Source: PNON01 sp963757065
GTDB taxonomy: Bacteria > Chloroflexota > Anaerolineae > Anaerolineales > Anaerolineaceae
Length of the DNA: 64,000 bases
Assembly (NCBI GenBank): GCA_963757065.1
Contig: CAVWQC010000007.1
Location: 558,001-622,000, forward strand
Reading direction: 5' to 3'
The notes under the pieces were generated by a model. That model searched no databases. It was not told the DNA's origin and saw only the letters and a program-made list of their open reading frames with translations. Position numbers and translations under genes: made by a program. Shown one piece after another: positions 36,817 through 45,915 of the stretch (positions within the stretch are counted from its first letter, which is position 1; each line of letters starts with the position of its first letter).

Positions 36817-38355
36817 ATGCTGGATCAAGATAAAAGTGTTCTAGAAAAGAATCGGATTGAAAAAATCCAAAGACTACAGGCTGCCGGAATTGAGGTATAT
36901 CCGACCAGAGCTTCGGTCACTCATACAAGTGTGGATGCAATCAATGAATTTGAAGAAAACGAAAAAAATACTACTCAAGTGACTGAACCTGAGAAAGCAG
37001 TCGTAATAATTGCAGGTAGACTTCGTTCCATGCGATTAATGGGGAAGATCATTTTTGCTCATTTAGAAGATGGATATGGCCGGATTCAACTATTTTTCAG
37101 GATAAATGACCTGGGCCAGGAAAAAATGGATCTTTTTGCCAGGGAATTCGATTTAGGCGATTTTATTCAAGCCAAAGGTCAATTATTCCGCACCAAAACC
37201 GGCGAAATTACACTTCGAGTCGAAGATTTTCAAATACTGGCTAAAAGCATTACCCCTCTTCCAGCCGCAAAAGACGAGATCGTGGATGGCGAAGTTATCA
37301 AACATGCCACATTGAATGATCCTGAAGTTCGGTATAGACAACGTTATGCTGATCTCGCTGTAAATCCGGAAGTGCGGCAAATCTTTAGAACCAGATCAGC
37401 AACCATTAAAGCCCTGCGTCAATTCTTAGATGACCGAAATTTTATTGAGGTCGAAACACCAATTTTGCAGCCGATATACGGTGGAGCTGCAGCCAGGCCT
37501 TTTGTAACCCACCATAATCAACTGAAGCAAGATCTTTTCTTGCGGATTTCATTCGAACTATATTTAAAAAGGCTGCTGGTGGGTGGATTCGAGCGTGTTT
37601 ATGAAATCGGACGAGATTTTAGAAATGAGGGAGTTTCTTATAAGCATAACCCTGAATTTACCCAGTTGGAATACTATCAGGCATATGCTGACTATTTAAA
37701 AATTATGGATCAAACCGAGCAGATGGTTGCATATACTGCTCAAAATGTTCTTGGAACGATGATAGTGACATTCAATGACCATGAAATCGACCTGACTCCG
37801 CCCTGGAAGAGAATAGAATTGCGGCAAGGTATTTTGGATGCCACCGGGATTGATATTGCAATATTTAAAGATGCAGCCAGTTTGAAAGAATCCATGCAAT
37901 CAAAAGGGCTGAAATTCAATCCAAAGGCGAATTGGGGAAAACTGATAGATGGAATGATCGGAGATTTTCTGGAGCCCAATTTTATTCAACCGACATTTCT
38001 TTATAACTACCCTCGTGATATTTCCCCGCTGGCGAAAAGCATACCGGGTGATCCCCAAACCGTGGAACGTTTTGAAGGATTTGTAGGGGGCATGGAATTA
38101 TGCAATGCATTCACTGAATTGAATGATCCAATAGACCAGGAATCTCGTTTTCTGGAAATGGCTCGGGAATATACTGCTGACGACGAGGAAAGCAATCCCC
38201 TGGATGAAGATTACCTGCGAGCAATGTCTTATGGAATGCCGCCAAACGGGGGATTTGGGATGGGGGTTGACCGATTAGTTATGCTTTTGACTGGTAATCA
38301 TTCCATTCGTGAAGTGATCTTGTTCCCGCATCTAAGAAATCGGGACGATGATTAA
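36817..38355 (+). CDS. lysS: Lysyl-tRNA synthetase, class II
   Basis: 512 residues. N-terminal OB-fold anticodon-binding domain (VVIIAGRLRSMRLMGKIIFA, LEDGYGRIQLFF). Catalytic domain contains motif 1 (TRSATIKALRQFLDDRNFIE, VETPILQPIYGGAAARPF), motif 2 (YEIGRDFRNEG) and motif 3 (GFGMGVDRLVMLLTG). It charges tRNA-Lys for translation. Intact. Strong terminator follows. Confidence 0.97.
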   Translation: MLDQDKSVLEKNRIEKIQRLQAAGIEVYPTRASVTHTSVDAINEFEENEKNTTQVTEPEKAVVIIAGRLRSMRLMGKIIFAHLEDGYGRIQLFFRINDLGQEKMDLFAREFDLGDFIQAKGQLFRTKTGEITLRVEDFQILAKSITPLPAAKDEIVDGEVIKHATLNDPEVRYRQRYADLAVNPEVRQIFRTRSATIKALRQFLDDRNFIEVETPILQPIYGGAAARPFVTHHNQLKQDLFLRISFELYLKRLLVGGFERVYEIGRDFRNEGVSYKHNPEFTQLEYYQAYADYLKIMDQTEQMVAYTAQNVLGTMIVTFNDHEIDLTPPWKRIELRQGILDATGIDIAIFKDAASLKESMQSKGLKFNPKANWGKLIDGMIGDFLEPNFIQPTFLYNYPRDISPLAKSIPGDPQTVERFEGFVGGMELCNAFTELNDPIDQESRFLEMAREYTADDEESNPLDEDYLRAMSYGMPPNGGFGMGVDRLVMLLTGNHSIREVILFPHLRNRDDD

Positions 38356-38371
38356 ATAAATAGGTAAAAAT

Positions 38372-38411
38372 AAAAAGGCTGCATCTAATATTTAGATGCA
38401 GCCTTTTTTAT
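38372..38411. terminator. lysS terminator (bidirectional with the SIMPL gene)
   Basis: AAAAAGGCTGCATCTAA and TTAGATGCAGCCTTTTTT; strong 12-bp GC-rich stem with A/T flanks on both sides. Confidence 0.92.
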
Positions 38412-38422
38412 AATTCCATTAC

Positions 38423-39178
38423 TCAGTTGTTTATCAGTTCATAAACAACGTTGACGTCAACAGTGATGGTCATATTTCCGGAAGAAACAGGAACATTACT
38501 GTTATTGACCATACCACCACCTCCACCACCTAAACCGGTGCCATAGTAAGGGTTATTTATATTGTTGGTTACAACAGTTACTGATATCACTTTTCCAGGT
38601 TTTCCTCCTGCCAATGCTGCAAGTTGTTGAGCTTGTTGCTCGGCATTTTGCATAGCTTTCCCCCGGGCTTCGTCCTGGAGGGCGGATTTATCCACAATGT
38701 CAAAACTCATCCCATAGACATTATTTGCACCTGCACGAATTGCATCGCCGAGCATCTTGCTTAGGTCACTTAAATTCCGTACCGTCACAAGGACTGTATT
38801 ATCCACGATGATCTTGGAAGCATCGCTGGATACCCCGGAATATGGTGCCTGCAAATAAATACTAAAGTTGCTGGTCTGGATGTCCTTATCCTCAACCCCA
38901 TATCCCCTCAAGGAATCTTTTACGCTGCGGGTAAGGTCATTGTTTTGTTCCACTGCAGTGACAGAATCAAAATCTTCTGTATGGACACCAATATTTAGAT
39001 ATCCGATATCAGGAGTTGCCATGACCACTCCACTACCGGTAACATTGATCGTATGTTTTTCTTCAATAGGGACTTGGACTTGAGATATTATGCTACCCGA
39101 TTTTTGAGGTAAAAGCCCGCAACCTGAAGTGATAACCAGGATTAATAGCATGGTAATTACTGCTTTTGATATTTTCAT
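38423..39178 (-). CDS. SIMPL-domain (DUF541) lipoprotein
   Basis: 251 residues. Lipobox VITSGC with Cys near residue 20. The SIMPL/DUF541 fold follows: HTINVTGSGVVMATPDIGYL, NIGVHTEDFDS, GVEDKDIQTSNFSIYLQ, DAIRAGANNVYGMSFDI, and DEARGKAMQNAEQQAQQLA. A Gly-rich loop (YYGTGLGGGGGGM) precedes the last strand. Family members are periplasmic or surface proteins (BP26/OMP28, YggE) linked to oxidative stress but of unclear function. Start ATG 39178 follows AAAAAGGAGATTAT. Confidence 0.92.
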   Translation of the reverse strand: MKISKAVITMLLILVITSGCGLLPQKSGSIISQVQVPIEEKHTINVTGSGVVMATPDIGYLNIGVHTEDFDSVTAVEQNNDLTRSVKDSLRGYGVEDKDIQTSNFSIYLQAPYSGVSSDASKIIVDNTVLVTVRNLSDLSKMLGDAIRAGANNVYGMSFDIVDKSALQDEARGKAMQNAEQQAQQLAALAGGKPGKVISVTVVTNNINNPYYGTGLGGGGGGMVNNSNVPVSSGNMTITVDVNVVYELINN

Positions 39179-39312
39179 ATAATCTCCTTTTTACCTATTA
39201 TACAATCGGTATTTTTTTATCTGCAGATTTCTTCCCACCTGACATTCAAAAGGCATTTTGTTTTTGTATAAAATATATAATCTCATGCTAAACTAATACT
39301 GGAAGAAACTTG

Positions 39313-42007
39313 ATGGAACTAAATTATCTTCAGTCAAAAATTCAAAACCCGCGAATTCAACCAGATCTGGTTGCAAGACCACATTTGATTGAGGTAATTG
39401 AAAAAGGGTTATGGCGGAAACTAACCATTGTATGTGCTCCACCCGGGTTCGGAAAATCCACCCTGATTGCTGAATGGTCACTTAAGGCAAAGTATCCAAT
39501 TTGCTGGTTTCAGGTGGATGCGCAGGACAATTTGCTGGATAATTTCTTGATTTATCTATGCAATTCAATTCGGCAAGTAAAGCCGGATTTTTGCGAAGAA
39601 GTCAATCAGATGATCAAACTCACACCACGTCCATCATCTGATTATTATGCAAATGAATTTTTAAAGGAATTGGAGAAGTTTCCATCAAAAGTATGCATCG
39701 TCCTGGATGATTATCACCTTATCAATAACCTGGAAATTCATCAATTTACTCGAAAAGTATTGGAATACCTGCCAAAAAACATTCATTTCATCATCTCAAC
39801 CAGAGAAGACCCTCCTTTTCCCCTTTCCAAATATAGAGCAAAAAATGAAATTACTGAGATAAGGACAGGTGATCTTAGATTTAATCTGCAAGAAACTCAA
39901 ATACTATTAAATAGTATTTCGCAAACCGGCCTTTCTGAAAGCGATCTTGAGGTATTATTCCAAAAAACCGAGGGATGGGCAGCTGGAATCCAGCTTGCCG
40001 GTTTGTCTCTGTTGGAAACTTCTGATACTGCAAAATTCATTCGCGATTTTGAGGGTTCCAACAGGTTTATTTTGGATTATCTTGTTGAGGATGTCGTAAA
40101 TCAACAACCGGTGGATATTAGGAATTTTCTCTTAAAAACGTCGATATTGGATCGTTTCTCTGCAGCTATTTGTAACAAAGTAACAAATATTGAAGATTCA
40201 CAAAGGCTTCTAAATATTATCGAAACCTCCAATTTGTTCCTTGTCCCATTGGACGACAACCGGATTTGGTACCGATATCACAACTTGTTTTCGGATCTAC
40301 TCAGGTACAGATTAAAGCAGGAGATTTCCTCCGAGGAACTTAAAACCCTCCACGATACAGCAGCCAAATGGTTCGAAGCCAACCAATTATGGCCTGAAGC
40401 TGTTCATCATTATAACCAGGCTGATAAACCCGAAGATTGCACTAGGACAGCGATCATCTATGCATCCGGGTTATTGGAAGATGGGAATGCTGCTCGAGCG
40501 ATCGATTGGATGGATGCGTTACCCGAAAATATCTTATTCGGATCATTAAGCCTGCTGATGATCTACTGTTTTTCGCTTGTCGCCGCCAGTAAGGGGACCT
40601 TGTTAATCAAGTATTACCCCCAGCTCGAAAAATTGATCACCGACCTTCGTGAATACTTACCTCAAGAACAATATGGTGAATTATATGCAAAGCTGGATGT
40701 GATAAAAGGCATGTATTTTTCTTCGATAGGGGATAACCTCCATGCAATTCAAAAATTTGAAGAATCAATTGTCTATCAACAACAGGAAGATGCTTTGAAA
40801 ATTGGCACCTTGATAGGAATGGCAGTCGCATACCAATCACTTGGCGAGGTTGTGAAGGCTGAACAAATTTTTGCTGAAGCTGTCGTTCTATCAAGAAAGA
40901 ATTCGGTAACAATGATGGAAATAAGCTCAATGGCGAATCAATCCGGAATGCAGATCAGGATGGGCCAACTCCATAAAGCAGAAAAATTGCTATTGCAAAC
41001 CATTGAAATTTCCAATGCTGAAAAAAACAACCGAAATCCAATTATTGCTGAGGCTTACCTTGAATTGGCGGGTATTTATTACTCCTGGCATCAATTAGCA
41101 GAATCGCGCAAATTTCACTCTGAATCATATGATTGGTTAATCAAGTGGGGAAATCTGGATTCGATGCTGGCTTATCTTTACCAGGGCTTTCGATTATCCA
41201 TTTTAGATGGATTTGAAAATCCAAAGGATTACTTTCATAAAGCAAAAGAATTATCCGAAATAGGTCACCTAAACCCTGGAACAATATTAATCGCAAAGAT
41301 GATCCTTTTGGATGCTGCAATTCTGGAAAAAAACTTACATTCTGATCACGCATCAGGTCCAGGAAATCTTACAACTATCAGAGAATCTGAAGGATTCTTC
41401 TTATACTGAACTATTAATGACAGCCATCGAAGCCAGTATTTTTTTCAAATTATCACCGGTTGATGAATTAATTCTCCTTCTTGAAAAAATTATAAATATT
41501 ACGAAAGCGAACTCAAGAATTAATGAGTATATTCGCGCACAACTGCTAAAGACAATTGGTTTATTGCGATTGGGATCACAAGAAACAGCACTTGAAAGTA
41601 TTTCAAAGGCAGTAGATGCTGCTTATCAAGAGCACAACATAATATGCTTCATACTTTACGGATCCGAGATAAAAGATCTTCTCGCTATTATAAAAACGAA
41701 ATATTCCGGAAAAAGACAAGAAGAATTCATTGATAATGTAATAAATAATATATCTGTTAATTCGGATTTACCACCAGGTACGAAATCACACAAAATACCA
41801 ATAAATGGTCTCGATAAGATATTATCTGATAGAGAAATTGAAGTATTAGCTTATCTGGCATCAGGATTATCCACCGGGTCAATTGCAGAGCGATTGTTTC
41901 TTTCGCCGGGCACAATTAAGCGGCACCTGCATAATATTTTTGAAAAATTGAATGTATCATCTCGTACCGAAGCGATAAAAATTTCTCGTGATCTAGGCAT
42001 AATTTAA
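39313..42007 (+). CDS. MalT-like LuxR-family STAND activator (frameshifted at A7)
   Basis: 897 residues after correction. N-terminal NTPase: Walker A APPGFGKSTLIAEW, then CWFQVDAQDN and CIVLDDYHLINN (Walker B), typical of MalT/STAND ATPases. A long helical-repeat (TPR-like) sensor follows (from about residue 370). The frame is lost in the A7 run 41327-41333; dropping one A gives AILEKTYILITHQVQEI and continues to a C-terminal LuxR helix-turn-helix: LSDREIEVLAYLASGLSTGS, IAERLFLSPGTIKRHLHNIF. Inducer and targets are unknown; the neighbouring genes give no strong clue. The TTG at 39310 directly before ATG 39313 is less likely as start. Confidence 0.88.
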
Positions 42008-42019
42008 GCTTGTTTCCTC

Positions 42020-42049
42020 AAAAAAATCCCCGCATTTGCGGGGATTTTC
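42020..42049. terminator. Bidirectional terminator
   Basis: AAAATCCCCGC, loop ATTT, GCGGGGATTTT, between the convergent activator and amino-acid binding protein genes. Confidence 0.92.
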
Positions 42050-42096
42050 ATACTGCACAAGAAGCTTGTGGTTAATTTTACTCTATTGTGCGTGTA

Positions 42097-42906
42097 TTAT
42101 TGCGCTGGTGCAGCCAGCCATTTCTTTTCAAGCTCAGGGATCAACCCTTTAGCTTTGACAGCCGTAAGTCCTTTATTGAGCAAGCCCAACAATTCGGTGT
42201 TTGTTTTACACACTGCGATGCCATATTGTTCTGATGTGAACACATCACCAATGGTCATCAGTTTATCAGAATTTACACCGACAAAGGAAACAGCAGTAGG
42301 ATAATCAGCCACAACTGCATCCACCTGTTTGTTTATGAGGTCTTGAAACGCAAGATCAACTGAGTCATATGTTTTAACTTCAGCACCTTCGATCTTTTCA
42401 GATTCAATCGCACCAGTTGTCCCGATCTGAACACCTATCTTTTTTCCTACCAGGTCGGCAACGCCTTTAATATCAGTTGTCTCTTTATTTATTGAAACGA
42501 CCTGTCCTGCCGCAAGGTATGGATCCGAAAAGTTGAATGCTAACGCGCGTTCTTCGGTAATTGTCATTGCGGAAATCGCTCCGTCATACTGACATTGAGC
42601 CATTCCGGTTAACAAGGCATCCCAACCGACATTTACGATCTCAAATTGAAAACCAGCCTCTGCAGCAATAGCTGTGAGTAAGTCAACATCAAAACCCTCA
42701 ATGGCCTTTGTGGATTCATTAACTGATTCAAATGGAGGCCATGTAGCATCAGAGGCGATCCGATATACCGTGGCGGGAGCAGCTGTCGGTTCGACTGGGA
42801 CAGCAGTGGGGGCAGGTGTATTTACCACTGCGGGTGCGCAAGCACCCAGAACCAAAACGGCGGCCATTAGAATAAATACAAATTTGGCTAAACTTGTTGT
42901 TTTCAT
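42097..42906 (-). CDS. Amino-acid ABC transporter substrate-binding lipoprotein (SBP family 3)
   Basis: 269 residues. Signal peptide with lipobox LVLGAC, short Pro/Ala linker, then a family-3 solute-binding protein: YRIASDATWPPFESVNESTK, IEGFDVDLLTAIAAEAGFQF, WDALLTGMAQCQYDGAISAM, TITEERALAFNFSDPYLAAG, VDAVVADYPTAVSF, ending in a helix-rich segment with KKWLAAPAQ. Binds a polar or charged amino acid outside the cell. No permease or ATPase gene is adjacent, which is unusual. Start ATG 42906 follows AGAGGAAAAGAG. A structured terminated RNA precedes it at 43.0-43.15 kb. Confidence 0.9.
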   Translation of the reverse strand: MKTTSLAKFVFILMAAVLVLGACAPAVVNTPAPTAVPVEPTAAPATVYRIASDATWPPFESVNESTKAIEGFDVDLLTAIAAEAGFQFEIVNVGWDALLTGMAQCQYDGAISAMTITEERALAFNFSDPYLAAGQVVSINKETTDIKGVADLVGKKIGVQIGTTGAIESEKIEGAEVKTYDSVDLAFQDLINKQVDAVVADYPTAVSFVGVNSDKLMTIGDVFTSEQYGIAVCKTNTELLGLLNKGLTAVKAKGLIPELEKKWLAAPAQ

Positions 42907-42999
42907 CTCTTTTCCTCTTTTAATTAGTTTTTATTTTTATACAAATATTTTCAGGGCTGATCATTTCTTTCTTCCAGGCTCCTCCTTATTTGTTCGTTA

Positions 43000-43148
43000 T
43001 CAGCAAAAATAAAAAGAGGTCTTCCTAAAAATTCCTTCTTGGAAGACCTCATCTGCTTACTCTTGGCTGAATTTAACTGCCTTTAAGCACAAATGACCTT
43101 TTCCAGAAGGAAAGGTTATTCTGACGCTTAGGATGGTTCTGTAAGGCA
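43000..43148 (-). ncRNA. Structured leader or small RNA with its own terminator, upstream of the amino-acid binding protein
   Basis: Read on the minus strand: a predicted start near 43144-43148, then a tiered hairpin. TGCCTT (plus 43078-43083) pairs with AAGGCA (43143-43148); inside it AAGC (43085-43088) pairs with GCTT (43126-43129), and ACCTTTTCC with GGAAAGGT around an AGAA loop. Then a perfect 10-bp terminator, plus-strand GAGGTCTTCC (43016-43025) and GGAAGACCTC (43041-43050), followed on the minus strand by TTTTTATTTTT (43015-43005). The gene 94 bases further on starts at 42906. No known riboswitch family (T-box, lysine, glycine, SAM) is recognised. Confidence 0.6.
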
Positions 43149-43150
43149 AT

Positions 43151-43178
43151 ATTATTCTTTATCATGTATAAATGCCAA
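43151..43178 (-). promoter_or_regulatory. Sigma-70 promoter for the structured RNA
   Basis: Minus strand TTGGCA (43178-43173), 16-base spacer, AATAAT (43156-43151). The predicted transcription start falls at the base of the tiered hairpin. A second TTGACA at 43205-43200 lacks a good -10. Confidence 0.6.
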
Positions 43179-43336
43179 TTTTACTCACCTATTTATATAT
43201 GTCAAGGAAATTGGTAGAAATTGGTCGGGAAGGATAAATTACTGAGTATGGTTTGATAGGTTCAAATTTGAAAAAGATGAGTGAAAATTGTTCGTAATAA
43301 CTTGCTCCGAAAACATCTTCAGGCTAGAATCAGAGG

Positions 43337-44095
43337 ATGAAATTCGATATTTTTACCATCCTGCCTGAAGTCTTTACCCCATATATAAATTCCAGCATTC
43401 TTGCCAAAGCCAACCAAAAGAAATTGATAGAAATATGCATTCATGATATCCGTAGTTTCACCACAGATAAGCATCATGTTACAGATGATACTCCTTATGG
43501 CGGCGGTGGGGGTATGGTGATGAAGCCTGAACCGATCTTTACCGCGGTTGAGACAATTTTAGGTAGCCCACCCGGATGCCCGGTTATATTGTTATCTCCT
43601 CAGGGAAAAGTGCTTGATCAGGAAATGGCTTACAAATTGGTAGAACAGGATCATATTGCCTTAATATGCGGCCGCTATGAAGGGTTTGATGAACGCATCA
43701 GGGAGCATTTAGTTACTGAAGAAATATCGATAGGGGATTATGTATTAACAGGTGGAGAACTACCAGCCATGATCCTGGTGGATGTTCTGTCCCGCCTGGT
43801 TCCTGGTGTTCTGGGAGATCCGGATGGTGCAGCGGACAATTCGCACGCCAGCGGCCTGCTGGAATACCCGCATTACACCCGTCCCCCGGATTACCGCGGA
43901 TGGAAAATTCCTGAAGTCTTGCTATCAGGAAATCATGCTGAGATCAATCGCTGGCGAAGACAACAAGCCCTAATCCGCACCTATAAACGCCGACCGGATA
44001 TGTTACTGAAAGCAGACCTTTCAGCCGAAGACAAAAAGTTTTTGAGATCGATCGAGGTGGATAAATCAAGTTCGCAAGATTCAGATGATCAGTGA
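43337..44095 (+). CDS. trmD: tRNA (guanine37-N1)-methyltransferase TrmD
   Basis: 252 residues, SPOUT-class enzyme forming m1G37 next to the anticodon, preventing frameshifting during translation. Hallmarks: MKFDIFTILPEVF, YGGGGGMVMKPEPI, HIALICGRYEGFDERIREHL, EEISIGDYVLTGGELPAMIL (trefoil-knot SAM site), and SHASGLLEYPHYTRP. Intact. It is not in the usual rpsP-rimM-trmD-rplS cluster; followed instead by a YbjQ-like gene and an MFS transporter. Confidence 0.97.
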   Translation: MKFDIFTILPEVFTPYINSSILAKANQKKLIEICIHDIRSFTTDKHHVTDDTPYGGGGGMVMKPEPIFTAVETILGSPPGCPVILLSPQGKVLDQEMAYKLVEQDHIALICGRYEGFDERIREHLVTEEISIGDYVLTGGELPAMILVDVLSRLVPGVLGDPDGAADNSHASGLLEYPHYTRPPDYRGWKIPEVLLSGNHAEINRWRRQQALIRTYKRRPDMLLKADLSAEDKKFLRSIEVDKSSSQDSDDQ

Positions 44096-44136
44096 GAAAT
44101 AATTTTCATGATATTTTCTTAATCTAGGAGGAAAAC

Positions 44137-44481
44137 ATGGCAAGTCAACTCTGGGTAACCACAACATTTGGCTTTGAAGGTTATAAGATCACCCGTTATA
44201 TGGGTGTTGTCCGTGGTATCACTGTTCGATCTCGAAGCGTGGTAGGAAATTTTATGGGTGGGTTGCAAACCCTTGTCGGTGGCAACATCACTATTTATAC
44301 CGAATTATGTGAACATGCCCGCCAGGAAGCTTTCGACCTGATGATGCAGCATGCACAGCAGATGGGAGCGAATGCTGTCGTCGCAATGCGTTATGACGCC
44401 AATGAGGTGATGGATGGTGTCACAGAAGTGCTGGCTTATGGTACAGCAGTCATCATCGAAAAAGAAGGAGCCACATCATGA
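44137..44481 (+). CDS. YbjQ/UPF0145 family protein
   Basis: 114 residues. The YbjQ (DUF74) fold is recognised from TTFGFEGYKITRYMGVVRGI, TVRSRSVVGNF, GGNITIYTELCEHARQEAFD, MMQHAQQMGANAVVAMRYD and AYGTAVII. Forms ring-like pentamers; sometimes described as a heavy-metal-binding domain, but function is unproven. Strong Shine-Dalgarno (TAGGAGG) upstream. Overlaps the MFS gene by ATGA, implying translational coupling. Confidence 0.9.
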   Translation: MASQLWVTTTFGFEGYKITRYMGVVRGITVRSRSVVGNFMGGLQTLVGGNITIYTELCEHARQEAFDLMMQHAQQMGANAVVAMRYDANEVMDGVTEVLAYGTAVIIEKEGATS

Positions 44482-45749
44482 AATTGAATTATGGAAAAAC
44501 TTTTCTATTGGGTTTTGGCTTCTTTGGCGTAAGTGTGATCTGGGGTGTATATAATGCTTTTGTCCCCCTTTTCCTTGCGAATAAGTTTGGCCTTGCTCCT
44601 GCGTGGATAGGCTTTTTTATGACTCTGGATAATATTGCTGCTCTCCTGATTCAACCACCGGTGGGTGCCTGGTCAGATAAATTGCGAACTCCATTGGGTA
44701 GAAGAATGCCGTTTATTCTGATCGGGGCTCCAGTCGGGGCAGTAGTTTTCGGGTTGATTCCTCTAGCAGCAGTGCTTCCATTATTCGTAGCATGCACCAG
44801 TACCCTGCTATTGAGCATGGCTTTTTGGCGGACCCCGGTAGTGGCACTCATGCCTGATATTACACCTTCCAAATTCCGTTCACAAGCGAATGGGATCATA
44901 AACTTCATGGGCGGAGTTGGTGCGATCATATCATTTTTAGGGGGATCAGTACTGTATAAAATGAATCCCAGCTTTCCATTTTGGATGGGTTCTGGTTTGG
45001 TGATCATCTCATCAATATTGTTATTTATTTTCATTAAAGAACCCAAAGTATACGAGGATGTTGAAAAACAGCCCGGAATGATTGCCAGTCTGCAAAGCGT
45101 ACTGAAGGATCCCGATAAAAGCGCGTTAAGGATATTGTCGGCTATCTTTTTCTGGTTTATTGGTTATAGTGCCATTGAAGCGTTCTTTAGTCTATATGCA
45201 AATAAATACCTCGGTTTGGAAGAAGCGGATGGTGCCCGATTACTCGGGCAACTTTCGGTTATTTTTGTGATCTTCGCTCTTCCGGCAGGTTATATTGGAG
45301 CAAAAATTGGGCGAAAAGTCACGATCTCCCTGGGATTACTGATCATGATTGCCTGTACAGCTTCGATGTATTTCACTCCCCCGGCAATATTAACCATCGT
45401 ACTTACAAAACTACCAGTCCTCGGGGTTGTCCCTGTTGTTGGAGCAATCCTCATGCTGGCAGGCGCAGGCTGGGCATTGATCAACATAAACTCTTTGCCC
45501 ATGGTGGTCGATATGACTACTGAAGCAAGGATTGGTACTTATACAGGATTGTATTATTTGTTTTCAACCCTATCCGCAATTGTCGGCCCAAACATGAACG
45601 GCTGGATCGTTCAACTCAGCAACCTGAATTACAATGCGATCATGATCGTTTCTCCCGTCCTTATGTTGGTGGCATTGATTCTCATGTTGGGTGTTCGACG
45701 AGGTGAAGCAAAAACCGAAAATGCAGGTGGTAAATTGCAAAATCAATGA
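44478..45749 (+). CDS. MFS transporter (SLC45/GPH sugar-transporter-like)
   Basis: 423 residues, twelve predicted helices in two halves with a central cytosolic loop (about residues 190-215). IQPPVGAWSDKLRTPLGRRM matches the loop 2-3 motif of MFS proteins, particularly the sucrose/SLC45-like group with W-S-D-xx-R-T-xx-G-R-R. Substrate is uncertain (a glycoside is most likely by family). Translationally coupled to the YbjQ-like gene. Confidence 0.85.
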   Translation: MKLNYGKTFLLGFGFFGVSVIWGVYNAFVPLFLANKFGLAPAWIGFFMTLDNIAALLIQPPVGAWSDKLRTPLGRRMPFILIGAPVGAVVFGLIPLAAVLPLFVACTSTLLLSMAFWRTPVVALMPDITPSKFRSQANGIINFMGGVGAIISFLGGSVLYKMNPSFPFWMGSGLVIISSILLFIFIKEPKVYEDVEKQPGMIASLQSVLKDPDKSALRILSAIFFWFIGYSAIEAFFSLYANKYLGLEEADGARLLGQLSVIFVIFALPAGYIGAKIGRKVTISLGLLIMIACTASMYFTPPAILTIVLTKLPVLGVVPVVGAILMLAGAGWALININSLPMVVDMTTEARIGTYTGLYYLFSTLSAIVGPNMNGWIVQLSNLNYNAIMIVSPVLMLVALILMLGVRRGEAKTENAGGKLQNQ

Positions 45750-45800
45750 TAAAACCTCTCATTAAACCCAAAATATTCATAAACCTTGGAAATATCATGC

Positions 45801-45829
45801 TTGCAGAGCTTAAGGATAAGTAGTATACT
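45801..45829 (+). promoter_or_regulatory. Promoter of the BMP nucleoside importer operon
   Basis: TTGCAG (45801-45806), 17-base spacer, TATACT (45824-45829). Predicted start near 45836, giving an 80-base leader. Confidence 0.65.
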
Positions 45830-45838
45830 AGCTGAAAT

Positions 45839-45880
45839 GGGGTAGGAATTTTGCGCCGCCTTCATGTGAGGCATCACCCC
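45839..45880 (+). ncRNA. Compact two-stem leader hairpin ahead of the BMP importer
   Basis: Starting within a few bases of the predicted transcript start, GGGGT (45839-45843) pairs with ACCCC (45876-45880), enclosing AGGAATTTTGCGCC and an inner hairpin GCCT (45858-45861) / AGGC (45869-45872). The large purine-rich internal loop resembles a small aptamer in shape, but no known riboswitch matches. No terminator hairpin follows, so control, if any, would be translational or through stability. Confidence 0.35.
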
Positions 45881-45915
45881 AAATCAAATTTTATCCTATC
45901 AAGAGGAGAAGACAA

